Below the pieces are notes generated by a model, which did no database searches, had not been told where the DNA came from, and worked only from the letters and a program-made list of their open reading frames with translations. The position numbers were made by a program, and so were the translations under genes. From Ignavibacteriota bacterium (GTDB lineage: Bacteria; Bacteroidota; Ignavibacteria; Ignavibacteriales; Melioribacteraceae), in the NCBI GenBank assembly GCA_016708125.1, contig JADJGF010000001.1, positions 310,001 through 374,000 on the forward strand: DNA of 64,000 nucleotides. Reading direction: 5' to 3'. Of the stretch, positions 1 to 8,956 are shown in pieces (within the stretch, counting starts at the first letter, position 1; each line of letters opens with the position of its first letter).

Positions 1-726
1 GTAACTCTCTTTAACTCTGTCTTTCACATAATCGAACTGAGGAATTGTACTTCGATCAACTTTATCAATCATTTGAACAACAACAAAATTGTTTGGTTCC
101 GTTTCTACCACTAAACTTATTTCATCTTGGAACAATTCCATTAAAACCCGTAAAAGTTTGTTTGAATGAATTTGAGAAGAACGATAAACCTTATTTACAT
201 AATTATCAATTAATTCTTCACTATTTTCAAAAGCTGTTAAAGCTTCATCCCAATTATTTTCGATTGCATTATTTCTAAAATTTATTGCGTTTTCTTCACT
301 TTTAAATGAAATCAAATTTAGAATAAAAGCATCCGTTCCAAAAATAAAATCTTCTTTATTCGAATTATAAAAATCCACTAAATCATCTTCAGTGTAATTT
401 ATTTGATGATTCTCAAGTAAATTATTGATTGCAATAGATGAAGCAAGTTTCTTTTCGGATTCTCTAATAATTCTATAATAATTTTCTTTTGTTACAAGTT
501 TTTCTTCAAATGCTAATTGATAAAGTAATTCGGTCTCAATCCAATCTTTTATATATTCTTCTTTAAATTTTATTGAGCCTTTTTTACTTGCTAAAAAATC
601 ATCTAATTCATTTTTAGTAAGTTTACTTTTTCCAACTTGTGCAACAATTTCTTCCTTTTTATTACTTTCTTCTTCGCAGCTTAAAAATGAAAAAATTATT
701 AAAGTTAAACTAATCTTTAAAAGCAT
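1..726 (-). CDS. SurA/parvulin-like lipoprotein, 3' end outside window
   Basis: The reading frame stays open from an ATG at 726 to the window edge (242 codons), so the C-terminus is missing. Residues 1-17 form a lipoprotein signal: a short hydrophobic stretch, then FLSC with the lipobox cysteine at 17, followed by EE. The rest is helical and charged, with the AQVGKSKLTKNELDDFL pattern seen at the start of SurA/PpiC-type periplasmic chaperones. The start lies 17 bases inside the end of the upstream PpiC-type gene, so the two are translationally coupled and probably work together on outer-membrane protein folding. No complete rotamase domain is visible in the part present. The chaperone assignment is inference from this N-terminal pattern and the neighbour. 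Confidence 0.7.
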   Translation of the reverse strand, partial: MLLKISLTLIIFSFLSCEEESNKKEEIVAQVGKSKLTKNELDDFLASKKGSIKFKEEYIKDWIETELLYQLAFEEKLVTKENYYRIIRESEKKLASSIAINNLLENHQINYTEDDLVDFYNSNKEDFIFGTDAFILNLISFKSEENAINFRNNAIENNWDEALTAFENSEELIDNYVNKVYRSSQIHSNKLLRVLMELFQDEISLVVETEPNNFVVVQMIDKVDRSTIPQFDYVKDRVKESY

Positions 727-2686
727 TTTGTAATTCATCGTAAAATAATTCTGGTTTATAAGTTGTTCTTAATCTGGAAATATAATCATTTTCAAGCTGT
801 GCACTTTCAATATCTTGATAAGCGCTTGTTACTTCTGCGCGAGCTTCTTCAAAAGATTTAATTTTTGACGGATCTTTTTTTACAAGTTGAAAAATACTTT
901 TTCCTTTTTCATCGCCCAATATTTCAGTGTAATCACCAATGTTCTTTAATTCAAAAACTGCTTTTGCATAATTATTATTTCCCACTTCTTTTAAATCATT
1001 TACATAAGCTAAATTTTCTGAGCGACCTTTTAATTTATTTTTAATTAAAAGTGAATCAAAGCTCACTCCGTTTTTCAATTCACTTTGATATACTTTTATA
1101 AGCGAATCAGATTTTGAAAATAATTCTTTGAATTGAACTCTATCCGGAAAAATGTAACTATCTTTTGTTTGTTCGTATAAATTTTTAATTGCGGCAGAAT
1201 CCATTTTCATTTTATTCCAAACTTCATCTTCCTGCAATTTAAATATTATAATACCGTGCTTATAATCTTGCATCAGATTATTAAAATTCTCATCGTTTGC
1301 CAATTTTTTAGCGACTTGAATTTCGAAAATTTTATCTTCCTTAAAACTGTTTAAATGATTTTGAATTGATTTTGCATCCAAAATTGTATTAGCATTTTTG
1401 GGATCTTGCATTACATAATTTATAACTTTATCAAACTCAAAAGATTGGTTATCAATAATTGAAACTATTTTATCGCCGTAATTTTGATGTAAATTTGAAT
1501 TCCAATAATCTTCGTTAACCACAGTTGAATCACTGTTTGAAATTATTTCTTTCAGATTGTCTTCATTTGTAACAATTTCTATTTCTTTAGAAAACTGATT
1601 TAACATTTTTTGATAATCATCTTTTCTTTTTGATTTTTCATAAATGGTGCGAACATTTTGTTTTTCCAATTCATAACTTGGATATTCTGTTTTACCAAGA
1701 ACTTTAATAATATGATATCCATATTGAGTTTCAACAATATCAGAAACTTGATTTACATCAAGATTGAAAACAGCTTCATCAAACGGTTGAACCATTTGTC
1801 GTCTTTCAAAAAATCCTAATTCGCCGCCTTTTTCTTTTGAACCCGGATCTTCAGAAAATTCTTTTGCTAATGCCGAAAAATCTTCGCCTTTTTTAATTCT
1901 TTCAAGAACTTCTTTTGCTTTTGCCAAAGCTGCATTATTTATTGTATCATTATTATTTTGTTTAGCAAATAATATATGACTTGCTCGAATTTGCGGAGTT
2001 CTCTTTTTTCTATCCGTTACTTTAATAATATGATAACCATATTGAGTGTGAAGCGGTTCCGGATTTACCGAATCGACTTCAGTAGCATAAGCAATATCTT
2101 CCAAAGCCGGCAGAACTGCTCCGGCAGTTATATAATAAATGTCGCCGCCTTTATTTTTTGAAAACTGGTCATCAGAATTTGCCAAAACTTCATCTTCAAA
2201 TTTTGCACCTTTTTTTATTCTATCTAAAATTTCATAGGCTTTTGCTTTAGCGTCTGCATCAGAAATTTTATCAGATCTAATCAGCAAATGGCTAACTCTG
2301 ATTTCATCTTTTCTTTTTTCATAAAGATCTTTAATTCCTTTTTCAACAAGTTCTTTTTCAAGGAAATATGAAACACCAATATTTTTTTTGTAAGTATCTA
2401 ATTCTTCAAGAATCGCCGGATCATTTTCCAAACCTCTTACTTTTGCATCTCGCAATTTCATATTAAAGTTTACGAACAAATCTAAAAATTTATTATAAGC
2501 TTCTATTGTATCTTTTTTTGCTTGTTCAATTCCACCAACATTTTTAGCATAAGCATTTTCAAATTCACTCATTTTAATTTCATAATCACCGTATTCCGCA
2601 ACAATAATTTCAGAATGTTTTGGCGAGCATGAAACAAGAAATAATAAAATCGAACTAATTGTAATAAGAATCAGTTTTTTAAACAT
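710..2686 (-). CDS. peptidylprolyl isomerase lipoprotein with two parvulin domains
   Basis: This is a 658-aa exported lipoprotein with hydrophobic residues 5-19 and lipobox LVSC (Cys20). Two parvulin (PpiC-type rotamase) domains follow, at about residues 128-224 and 232-332. Each begins with an (I)R(V/A)SH(L/I)L motif and ends with QYGYHIIKV. The C-terminal half is helical, with a weaker third rotamase-like segment near 535-630. Proteins of this build act as periplasmic chaperones and prolyl isomerases for outer-membrane proteins. An AGGATT-type Shine-Dalgarno precedes the ATG. It lies 89 bases after the methyltransferase gene and overlaps the next lipoprotein by 17 bases. The family is clear; the client proteins are unknown. 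Confidence 0.9.
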   Translation of the reverse strand: MFKKLILITISSILLFLVSCSPKHSEIIVAEYGDYEIKMSEFENAYAKNVGGIEQAKKDTIEAYNKFLDLFVNFNMKLRDAKVRGLENDPAILEELDTYKKNIGVSYFLEKELVEKGIKDLYEKRKDEIRVSHLLIRSDKISDADAKAKAYEILDRIKKGAKFEDEVLANSDDQFSKNKGGDIYYITAGAVLPALEDIAYATEVDSVNPEPLHTQYGYHIIKVTDRKKRTPQIRASHILFAKQNNNDTINNAALAKAKEVLERIKKGEDFSALAKEFSEDPGSKEKGGELGFFERRQMVQPFDEAVFNLDVNQVSDIVETQYGYHIIKVLGKTEYPSYELEKQNVRTIYEKSKRKDDYQKMLNQFSKEIEIVTNEDNLKEIISNSDSTVVNEDYWNSNLHQNYGDKIVSIIDNQSFEFDKVINYVMQDPKNANTILDAKSIQNHLNSFKEDKIFEIQVAKKLANDENFNNLMQDYKHGIIIFKLQEDEVWNKMKMDSAAIKNLYEQTKDSYIFPDRVQFKELFSKSDSLIKVYQSELKNGVSFDSLLIKNKLKGRSENLAYVNDLKEVGNNNYAKAVFELKNIGDYTEILGDEKGKSIFQLVKKDPSKIKSFEEARAEVTSAYQDIESAQLENDYISRLRTTYKPELFYDELQNAFKD

Positions 2687-2775
2687 TAAAAATCCTCCAA
2701 AAAAGTTTTTATTTAATCTTAAATTTTAGTTATTGTATGATATAAATGCAAGGCAACAAAATCTCCATGTTGCAT

Positions 2776-3723
2776 TCAGTTTTTCTTATTTTGTAAACCA
2801 AGTGTGTTACGTTCCCAAAAAACTCCATCTTTGTAACCTTGAATTTCTTTGTTTTCATCAGCTACTTCTAAACGTTTCAAAGCTAATGATGCAAATTTTT
2901 TATCTATTTCAATTCCACAAAATTTTCTTGATAATTTTTTTGCAACTACAGCTGTAGTTCCGGAACCAAGAAACGGATCAAAAATTAAATCATCTTTTTT
3001 ACTGCTTGCTAAAATAATTTTCGCAAGTAATTTCTCCGGTTTTTGAGTTGGATGTTCTGTATTCTCCGGCATTGACCAAAACGGAATTGTAATGTCTGTC
3101 CAAATATTTGCCGGATGCGTCAATCTAAAATTTCCATTAGAATTATTTTCCCAATCTTTCGGTTTACCATTTTCTTTATATGGAGCAATTACTTTTCTTT
3201 TCAGTTTTACATTATCAATGTTAAAATTATAATTATTTGAAAATGTGCAGAACCAAATATCTTCCGAAGAATTTTTCCAATTTGATTTTGCTCCCCTTCC
3301 CTTTTCTCTTTCCCAAGTAATTCTGTTTCTTACATTAAAATATTTATTTAGCACCAAATGTATTGATGTTGATGAAAGCCAATCTCCGCATACATATATT
3401 GAACTTGAGGGTTTTAATGTATGAATTAATTTTTGAATTAAATTATCTAGCCAATTTGTGTAATCATCAATTGAGAGTTTATTGAATTTATTTGAATTAA
3501 ATGTTTTGCTTAAATTGTAAGGCGGATCTATAAAAAGTAAATCGACAAATTTTTCCGGTAAAAATTCCGCAACATCAAAAAAATCTTGATTGATAATTTT
3601 ATTTTCTAAAAGTTCAGCAGAAATTTTTGAATTTATCTTTAAAAATTTTTCAGATAATATTTTTTCTTGATCATCCGAAATTCTTAAAGTTCTATTTTTA
3701 TCAGAAAACTTTTTTTTATCCAT
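2776..3723 (-). CDS. orphan DNA adenine methyltransferase, M.DpnA/MboIB-like
   Basis: This is a 315-aa beta-class N6-adenine methyltransferase. The catalytic motif DPPY is at residues 66-69 and precedes the AdoMet-binding motif DPFLGSGTT at 249-257, the order that defines the beta class. The segments NRITWEREKGRGAKSNWKN and IPFWSMPENTEHPTQKPEK strongly resemble the DpnA/MboIB type that modifies GATC, so GATC is the likeliest target by inference. No restriction endonuclease gene is adjacent. It starts 6 bases after the metG stop and is probably co-transcribed with it. It could be a solitary regulatory or mismatch-marking methylase, or half of a system whose nuclease lies elsewhere. Confidence 0.88.
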   Translation of the reverse strand: MDKKKFSDKNRTLRISDDQEKILSEKFLKINSKISAELLENKIINQDFFDVAEFLPEKFVDLLFIDPPYNLSKTFNSNKFNKLSIDDYTNWLDNLIQKLIHTLKPSSSIYVCGDWLSSTSIHLVLNKYFNVRNRITWEREKGRGAKSNWKNSSEDIWFCTFSNNYNFNIDNVKLKRKVIAPYKENGKPKDWENNSNGNFRLTHPANIWTDITIPFWSMPENTEHPTQKPEKLLAKIILASSKKDDLIFDPFLGSGTTAVVAKKLSRKFCGIEIDKKFASLALKRLEVADENKEIQGYKDGVFWERNTLGLQNKKN

Positions 3724-3729
3724 TAAAAT

Positions 3730-5763
3730 TTATTTTACTTCTGTGCCGGATTTAACATTTTCACTTACTTCAATTACATTTAATTTTCCGTCTTTATCTT
3801 CAACAGCTAAAATCATTCCTTCAGAAACTTCACCAAAAAGTTTTGTTGGTTTTAAATTATTTACAATTACAACTTTTTTATTTATCAAATCACTTGGTAA
3901 ATAACTTTGTGCAATTCCGGCAATAATTTGCTTTTTCACTTCACCAACTACTACTTGAAGTTTTAATAATTTATTACTTTTATTAACATTTTCTGCAGTG
4001 ACAATTTTTGCAATTTTCAATTTTGTTTTTAAAAATTCATCATAAGAAATTTCTAAATCCTTTTTAACCTCAACAGTATTGGGCAATTTATCTATTTGTT
4101 TCTGAATTTCTTCATCTTCAATTTTAGTAAATAATATTTCCGATGAATTCAATTTGTGTCCGAATTGTAAATTATTTTTTCCGCAATTCATCCAGTCAGT
4201 TGGTTTGGTATTCAGCATTGTAAATATTTTGTCGGATGAAAATGGAATTACCGGAGAAAAAATTTCTGCCAAAGTATAAATTGCTTGCAGACAAATATTA
4301 ATTGTTGTTCCGCATTCATCTTTATTTGTCTTAACTTTTTTCCACGGCTCTGAATCATTAAAATATTTATTTGCATTTCTTGCCAAATTCATCATTTCAA
4401 GAACTGCATCTTTTGCTTTATAATTTTCAAGAAGCTCAGAAATTTTATTCGGATAAGATTCTAATAAATCCAACATATTTTTATCAAGCTCGGATAATTC
4501 TTTTCTTTCCGGAACTGAATTTTCAAAATGTTTACTTTCAAAGATGAAAGTTCTATTTATAAAATTTCCTAAAATATCGGCAAGTTCATTATTATTTTTT
4601 GCTTGAAATTCTTTCCAATAAAAATCCGTGTCTTTATTTTCCGGTAAATTACTTGCCAAAGTATAACGCAATGGATCAGAAGGAAATAAATTTAAAAATT
4701 CATCAACATCAATTCCCCAGCCTCGCGATTTGGAAAACTTCTTTCCTTCAAAATTTAAGAATTCATTTGCCGGAACATTTTGAGGATAAATATATTTCGA
4801 ATCGTTATTGTCATTCCATGCTTTTAACATTGCGGGAAAAATTATTGTATGAAAAACAACATTATCCTTACCGATAAACGCAACATATTTTGTTTCCTTT
4901 CCTTGCCAAAATTCTTTCCAAAGATTTGGATTATTTCTTTCTTCGCCCAATTTTTTTGTTGCGGAAATATAACCCAAAACTGCTTCGAACCAAACGTATA
5001 TTACTTTTCCTTCCGAATTTTCAAGTGGAACTTTTATTCCCCAATCTAAATCTCGTGTAACAGCTCTATCTTTTAATCCGTCTTTAAACCAGCTTTTACA
5101 ATATTGAAGAACATTTTCTTTCCAACCATATATATTATTCATTTCTTCAATATATTTTTCCAAAAATGCTTGATAATTTCCAAGCGGAAAATACCAATGC
5201 GAAGTTTCCTTAAGTTCCGGAGTATCGCCGCTGATTTTACTTTTTGGATTTAATAATTCGTGCGGTTCATAAAGTGATCCGCAGCTTTCACATTCATCAG
5301 ATCTTGCTTCTAAAAATCCGCATCGCGGACAAGTTCCTTCAACATATCTATCCGGTAAAAACATTTTCGCTTTGTTATCATAAAACTGCATTGATTTTTT
5401 TTCGATCAATAAATTATTATCATGGAAATCTTTGAAAAATTCTTTTCCGGTTTCATGATGAATTGGCAAGCTTGTTCGCGAATATATATCGAAACTCATT
5501 CCAAATTTTTCGAATGCAGATTTGTTCAATTCATGATATCTATCAATAATTACATTTGGTTTAACTTTTTCTTTATCAGCAGAAATTGTGATTGGAACGC
5601 CATGCTCATCTGATCCGCAAATGTAAATTATATCATCGCCTTTTAGTCTTTTATATCGAACATAAATATCTGCCGGCAAATAAGCGCCGCTTAAATGTCC
5701 CAAATGAATTGGTCCATTTGCATAAGGTAACGCAGATGTAACTAAAATTTTTTCTTTGCTCAA
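3730..5763 (-). CDS. metG: methionyl-tRNA synthetase
   Basis: This 677-aa class I synthetase charges tRNA-Met in the cytoplasm. The HIGH-type motif is HLGH at 20-23, the KMSKS-type motif is KFSKS at 342-346, and a zinc knuckle is formed by C145, C148, C158 and C161. The last ~110 residues are the EMAP/Trbp111-like tRNA-binding OB fold that allows dimerisation, as in the long E. coli-type enzyme. The start is TTG, supported by a GAGG five bases upstream; no ATG is available in frame nearby. It is followed after 6 bases by the methyltransferase gene. A terminator lies just upstream at 5853-5891, so metG probably has its own promoter in the ~90 bases between, although I cannot pinpoint it. Confidence 0.97.
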   Translation of the reverse strand: MSKEKILVTSALPYANGPIHLGHLSGAYLPADIYVRYKRLKGDDIIYICGSDEHGVPITISADKEKVKPNVIIDRYHELNKSAFEKFGMSFDIYSRTSLPIHHETGKEFFKDFHDNNLLIEKKSMQFYDNKAKMFLPDRYVEGTCPRCGFLEARSDECESCGSLYEPHELLNPKSKISGDTPELKETSHWYFPLGNYQAFLEKYIEEMNNIYGWKENVLQYCKSWFKDGLKDRAVTRDLDWGIKVPLENSEGKVIYVWFEAVLGYISATKKLGEERNNPNLWKEFWQGKETKYVAFIGKDNVVFHTIIFPAMLKAWNDNNDSKYIYPQNVPANEFLNFEGKKFSKSRGWGIDVDEFLNLFPSDPLRYTLASNLPENKDTDFYWKEFQAKNNNELADILGNFINRTFIFESKHFENSVPERKELSELDKNMLDLLESYPNKISELLENYKAKDAVLEMMNLARNANKYFNDSEPWKKVKTNKDECGTTINICLQAIYTLAEIFSPVIPFSSDKIFTMLNTKPTDWMNCGKNNLQFGHKLNSSEILFTKIEDEEIQKQIDKLPNTVEVKKDLEISYDEFLKTKLKIAKIVTAENVNKSNKLLKLQVVVGEVKKQIIAGIAQSYLPSDLINKKVVIVNNLKPTKLFGEVSEGMILAVEDKDGKLNVIEVSENVKSGTEVK

Positions 5764-5852
5764 ATTTGCCTCAAGAATTGAAAAATGAATGCTAAATATA
5801 CATAAAATTTGGTTTTTGAAGCGGGTTAAAATTTCTTAAAAATTTGGTAGGT

Positions 5853-5891
5853 AAAAAATTAGGAGGAAATTAAAGAAAATAATTCCCTCCT
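5853..5891 (-). terminator. terminator after the acyl-CoA synthetase gene
   Basis: Inverted arms at 5861-5871 and 5881-5891 pair over 11 positions with one mismatch around a 9-base loop. On the minus strand the stem is followed within a few bases by six T residues (5853-5858). It lies 11 bases past the stop codon of the acyl-CoA synthetase gene, as expected for a Rho-independent terminator separating it from metG. Confidence 0.75.
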
Positions 5892-5902
5892 TGGAATTAA
5901 AA

Positions 5903-7720
5903 TTAATTTTGAATTCCTTTATACATATCTTCAATTAAATCTTTGTATCGCTCCTCAATAACTTTTCTTTTCAATTTTAGAGAAGGAGTCATTTCACCGC
6001 TTTCTATTGTGAAAGGTGTACTTAGCAAAGTAAACTTTCTAATTTTTTCATAGCTGGCAAGTTGTTTTTGGAATTGAGTAAAATCTTTTTCCATCATTTC
6101 TTCAATTTGTTTTAGCTTAATTAAATCCTCATTTGTTTTATACGGAATTCTGTGTGCATCTGCATATTCTCTTAATGCTTCAAAATCCGGAACAACCAAT
6201 GCACTGATGAACATTCTCTTATCGCCAATAATTATAAACTGATCAATATATTTACTTCCTAAGAAAAGATTTTCAATTGGAGTTGGAGCAACATATTTTC
6301 CGCCGGAAGTTTTAAACAAACTTTTTTTACGGTCAGTAATAATTAAAAATCCTTCAGCATCAAAAACTCCAATATCACCGGTATGAAGCCAGCAGTCAAT
6401 TATCATTTCTTGAGTTTCTCTTTTCTTTTTAAAATATCCTTGCATAATATTTGGACCGTAAGCTAAAATTTCTCCGTCTTTTGCAATTTTAACTTCTACT
6501 CCGGGAACAGTTTTTCCAACACTTCCAAATTTGTAATCATTTTCTCTATTCACGGTAATTACGGGAGATGATTCTGTTAATCCGTAACCTTCCAAAACTA
6601 AAATTCCAACTGCTTCAAAAAATACTCCTAATTCTCTTGCCAACGCAGCACCTCCGGAAATAAAAAATCTTAAATTTCCGCCGGTTACTTGTTTTAGTTT
6701 ATTAAAAACTAATTTCTCAGCAAGTTTGTGTTTAATATTTAAAGTAAATGGAACTGGTCTGCTGTTTCTTTTTAATTCTCTAAATTCTTGTCCAACACCA
6801 ACTGCCCATTCAAATATTTTTTGTTTTTTCTCCGGTTGTTTTTCCAAATTTTTCTTAATCTTGCTGTACATTCTCTCAAACAATCTTGGAACTCCAGTCA
6901 TTACAGTGGGTTTTATTTCACCCATATTTTGTGCAACTTTTTCAATTCCTTCTGCAAATGCAACTGTTGAACCGCAAGAAAATGCTAAATAATATCCTGC
7001 CATTCTTTCAAAAATATGGCTCAGCGGAAGAAATGATAAAAATGTATCTTCGTCGGTTACTCTAATAACTTCGCAAGCGCTTTTTACATTTGATAAAATA
7101 TTTTTATTTGTGAGCATTACTCCTTTTGGCTCGCCGGTTGTTCCCGAAGTGTAAATAATAGTACATAAATCATTTTCATTTACAAGTTCAATACTATTTA
7201 AAAAGTGTGATGAATTTTCCCTTTTATACATTTTACCGCGATCAATTGCTTGATTAAAAGTATAAACTCCAGCTTCGCCTTCAGTATCATCATTACTAAT
7301 ATTGATTATAAAATTTAAATTTCTACATTTTGATTTTATTTTTAAAACTTTATTTAATTGAAATTTTGTTGAAACAATTACGCCTACAGATTCTGAATTA
7401 TTAATAATATATTCAATTGAGTCTGAAGTAGAATTTGGATAAATTGGAACATCAATTGCACCTAATCCAAGAATTGCAAAATCTGAGTAATACCATTCGG
7501 GTCTATTTTCAGAAATGATAGCAACTTTATCGCCGCGTTTAATTCCAAACGAAGCTAAACCTAATGCAAGATTTTCAGTAATATCTCTAACTTCTTGATA
7601 ATTAATATCAACAAATTTTCCATCAATTTTATGTTTGATGTAAGTTTTATTTACTCCGTAAGTTTTTGTAACTACATCAAACATTTCCGGAATTGTTTTG
7701 AAATCTTTAATTGGCGGCAT
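5903..7720 (-). CDS. long-chain acyl-CoA synthetase (AMP-forming)
   Basis: This 605-aa adenylate-forming enzyme activates fatty acids to acyl-CoA through an acyl-AMP intermediate. The phosphate-binding motif YTSGTTGEPKG is at 190-200. GYGLTES follows near 365, and the hinge and catalytic region TGDIGVFDAEGFLIITDRKK lies near residue 450. Length and motif spacing match the FAA1/FadD15-type long-chain synthetases common in Bacteroidota. The ATG follows an AGGAG. It lies 88 bases downstream of the NagX-like gene and is closed by a terminator. The exact chain-length preference cannot be read from the sequence, so I give no gene symbol. Confidence 0.92.
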   Translation of the reverse strand: MPPIKDFKTIPEMFDVVTKTYGVNKTYIKHKIDGKFVDINYQEVRDITENLALGLASFGIKRGDKVAIISENRPEWYYSDFAILGLGAIDVPIYPNSTSDSIEYIINNSESVGVIVSTKFQLNKVLKIKSKCRNLNFIINISNDDTEGEAGVYTFNQAIDRGKMYKRENSSHFLNSIELVNENDLCTIIYTSGTTGEPKGVMLTNKNILSNVKSACEVIRVTDEDTFLSFLPLSHIFERMAGYYLAFSCGSTVAFAEGIEKVAQNMGEIKPTVMTGVPRLFERMYSKIKKNLEKQPEKKQKIFEWAVGVGQEFRELKRNSRPVPFTLNIKHKLAEKLVFNKLKQVTGGNLRFFISGGAALARELGVFFEAVGILVLEGYGLTESSPVITVNRENDYKFGSVGKTVPGVEVKIAKDGEILAYGPNIMQGYFKKKRETQEMIIDCWLHTGDIGVFDAEGFLIITDRKKSLFKTSGGKYVAPTPIENLFLGSKYIDQFIIIGDKRMFISALVVPDFEALREYADAHRIPYKTNEDLIKLKQIEEMMEKDFTQFQKQLASYEKIRKFTLLSTPFTIESGEMTPSLKLKRKVIEERYKDLIEDMYKGIQN

Positions 7721-7808
7721 TGTTTCTCCTAAGAAAAATTTGTTAAAAATAGCTTAGAAAGTGTAAAAATGCAAATAGAGAATTTTATGAAAAGTTTTAA
7801 ATTTTCAT

Positions 7809-8924
7809 TTAAACTTTAATAAAAATTTTCTTCGCGTAAAGTATCCACATTAGTCCAAGCCAAATTAAAACATAAACAATTGCCCAAAGCAGAGATGCAT
7901 TTATTGGTTCTAACCAAGTTAGAAAATAATTATTGAAAAGAAATTCGCTAATTCCAATTTTGTTGCCGGTTTCGTCTGTAAGTTTTATAAGATATAATAA
8001 TCTTCCAACAATTCCGGAAAGAAAAAAAACCGTAATTGCATTCATTCCATAAACTTGAAATGGTTTTATCCACCAAGTAATTTTTTTTACATCAATTACA
8101 TAATAACAAATTGCTAAAAAGTTTAAAGATAATCCGCCGGTAAAAAGTACATAAGAGCTTGTCCATAAACTTTTATTCATCGGAAACCAGCCATCCCAAA
8201 CATATCCTAAAAACATTAAGATACTTGATGAAAGAAATAAACCTATTATAATTTTTGATTTATCATTATTCTTTTGCAGCCAATGACCAGCTAAAACTCC
8301 AATTAAGCTTGTAGATATTGAGGGAATTGTACTTAAAATTCCTTCGGGATCCCAAGTTTTTGTAACAGACCACATATGTCCGGAAAGAATTTGACTATCC
8401 AGCCAAGCCGCTAAATTTGTTCCGACTTCATAATTTGCCGGACCAAAATTTGGAACCGGAATAAAAGTCATAAGAATCCAATAAATTACTAGAAAAAAAA
8501 CAGTGAAAAATATTTGAGTATTAATTTTGGTTTTTAGAAAAATTATTGAAGTAATTAAATAAACTACAGCTATTCTTTGGAGAACTCCGGGAATTCGAAT
8601 TGAGGAAAAATCAAATTCCGGAAATCCACTTAAAATAATTCCTAACAAAAATAGAATTAAACTTCTTCTTAAAATATTTAAAATAAGTTTTGTTTGATTG
8701 TCTCCGCTTTCTTTTCTTTTTGATAAAGATAATGTAATTGCAACCCCAACAATAAAAAGGAAAAACGGAAAAACTAAATCTGTTGGCGTACAGCCATGCC
8801 AGATAGCATGTTTTAAAGGAGGATAAATGTTGCTCCAGGTTCCGGAATTATTTACCAAAATCATTCCTGCAATTGTAATTCCTCTAAAAACATCTAAAGA
8901 AATAAGCCTTTCTTGTTTTTCCAT
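7809..8924 (-). CDS. NagX/HGSNAT-like membrane acyltransferase
   Basis: This is a 371-aa integral membrane protein with about ten hydrophobic segments. It opens with RLISLDVFRGITIAGMILVN, then HAIWHGCTPTDLVFPFFLF, the signature of the DUF5009 / heparan-alpha-glucosaminide N-acetyltransferase catalytic family. Eukaryotic members move acetyl groups across a membrane to sugar amines, and bacterial NagX-type proteins are thought to act on amino sugars. The histidine-containing HAIWH stretch corresponds to the conserved active region. It begins 32 bases after the transketolase gene and is probably co-transcribed with it. The actual substrate is unknown; the family call is sound. Confidence 0.85.
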   Translation of the reverse strand: MEKQERLISLDVFRGITIAGMILVNNSGTWSNIYPPLKHAIWHGCTPTDLVFPFFLFIVGVAITLSLSKRKESGDNQTKLILNILRRSLILFLLGIILSGFPEFDFSSIRIPGVLQRIAVVYLITSIIFLKTKINTQIFFTVFFLVIYWILMTFIPVPNFGPANYEVGTNLAAWLDSQILSGHMWSVTKTWDPEGILSTIPSISTSLIGVLAGHWLQKNNDKSKIIIGLFLSSSILMFLGYVWDGWFPMNKSLWTSSYVLFTGGLSLNFLAICYYVIDVKKITWWIKPFQVYGMNAITVFFLSGIVGRLLYLIKLTDETGNKIGISEFLFNNYFLTWLEPINASLLWAIVYVLIWLGLMWILYAKKIFIKV

Positions 8925-8956
8925 TTTTACATTTAAAATAAATTAACCTATTAAAA

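Noticed and set aside
2745..2770. GCAACA/TGTTGC stem after the methyltransferase gene as a terminator
   Set aside because: The stem is short and is not followed by a T-run on the minus strand.
7770..7805. ATGAAAA/TTTTCAT stem after the NagX-like gene as a terminator
   Set aside because: It is AT-only with no T-run and is expected by chance in this composition.
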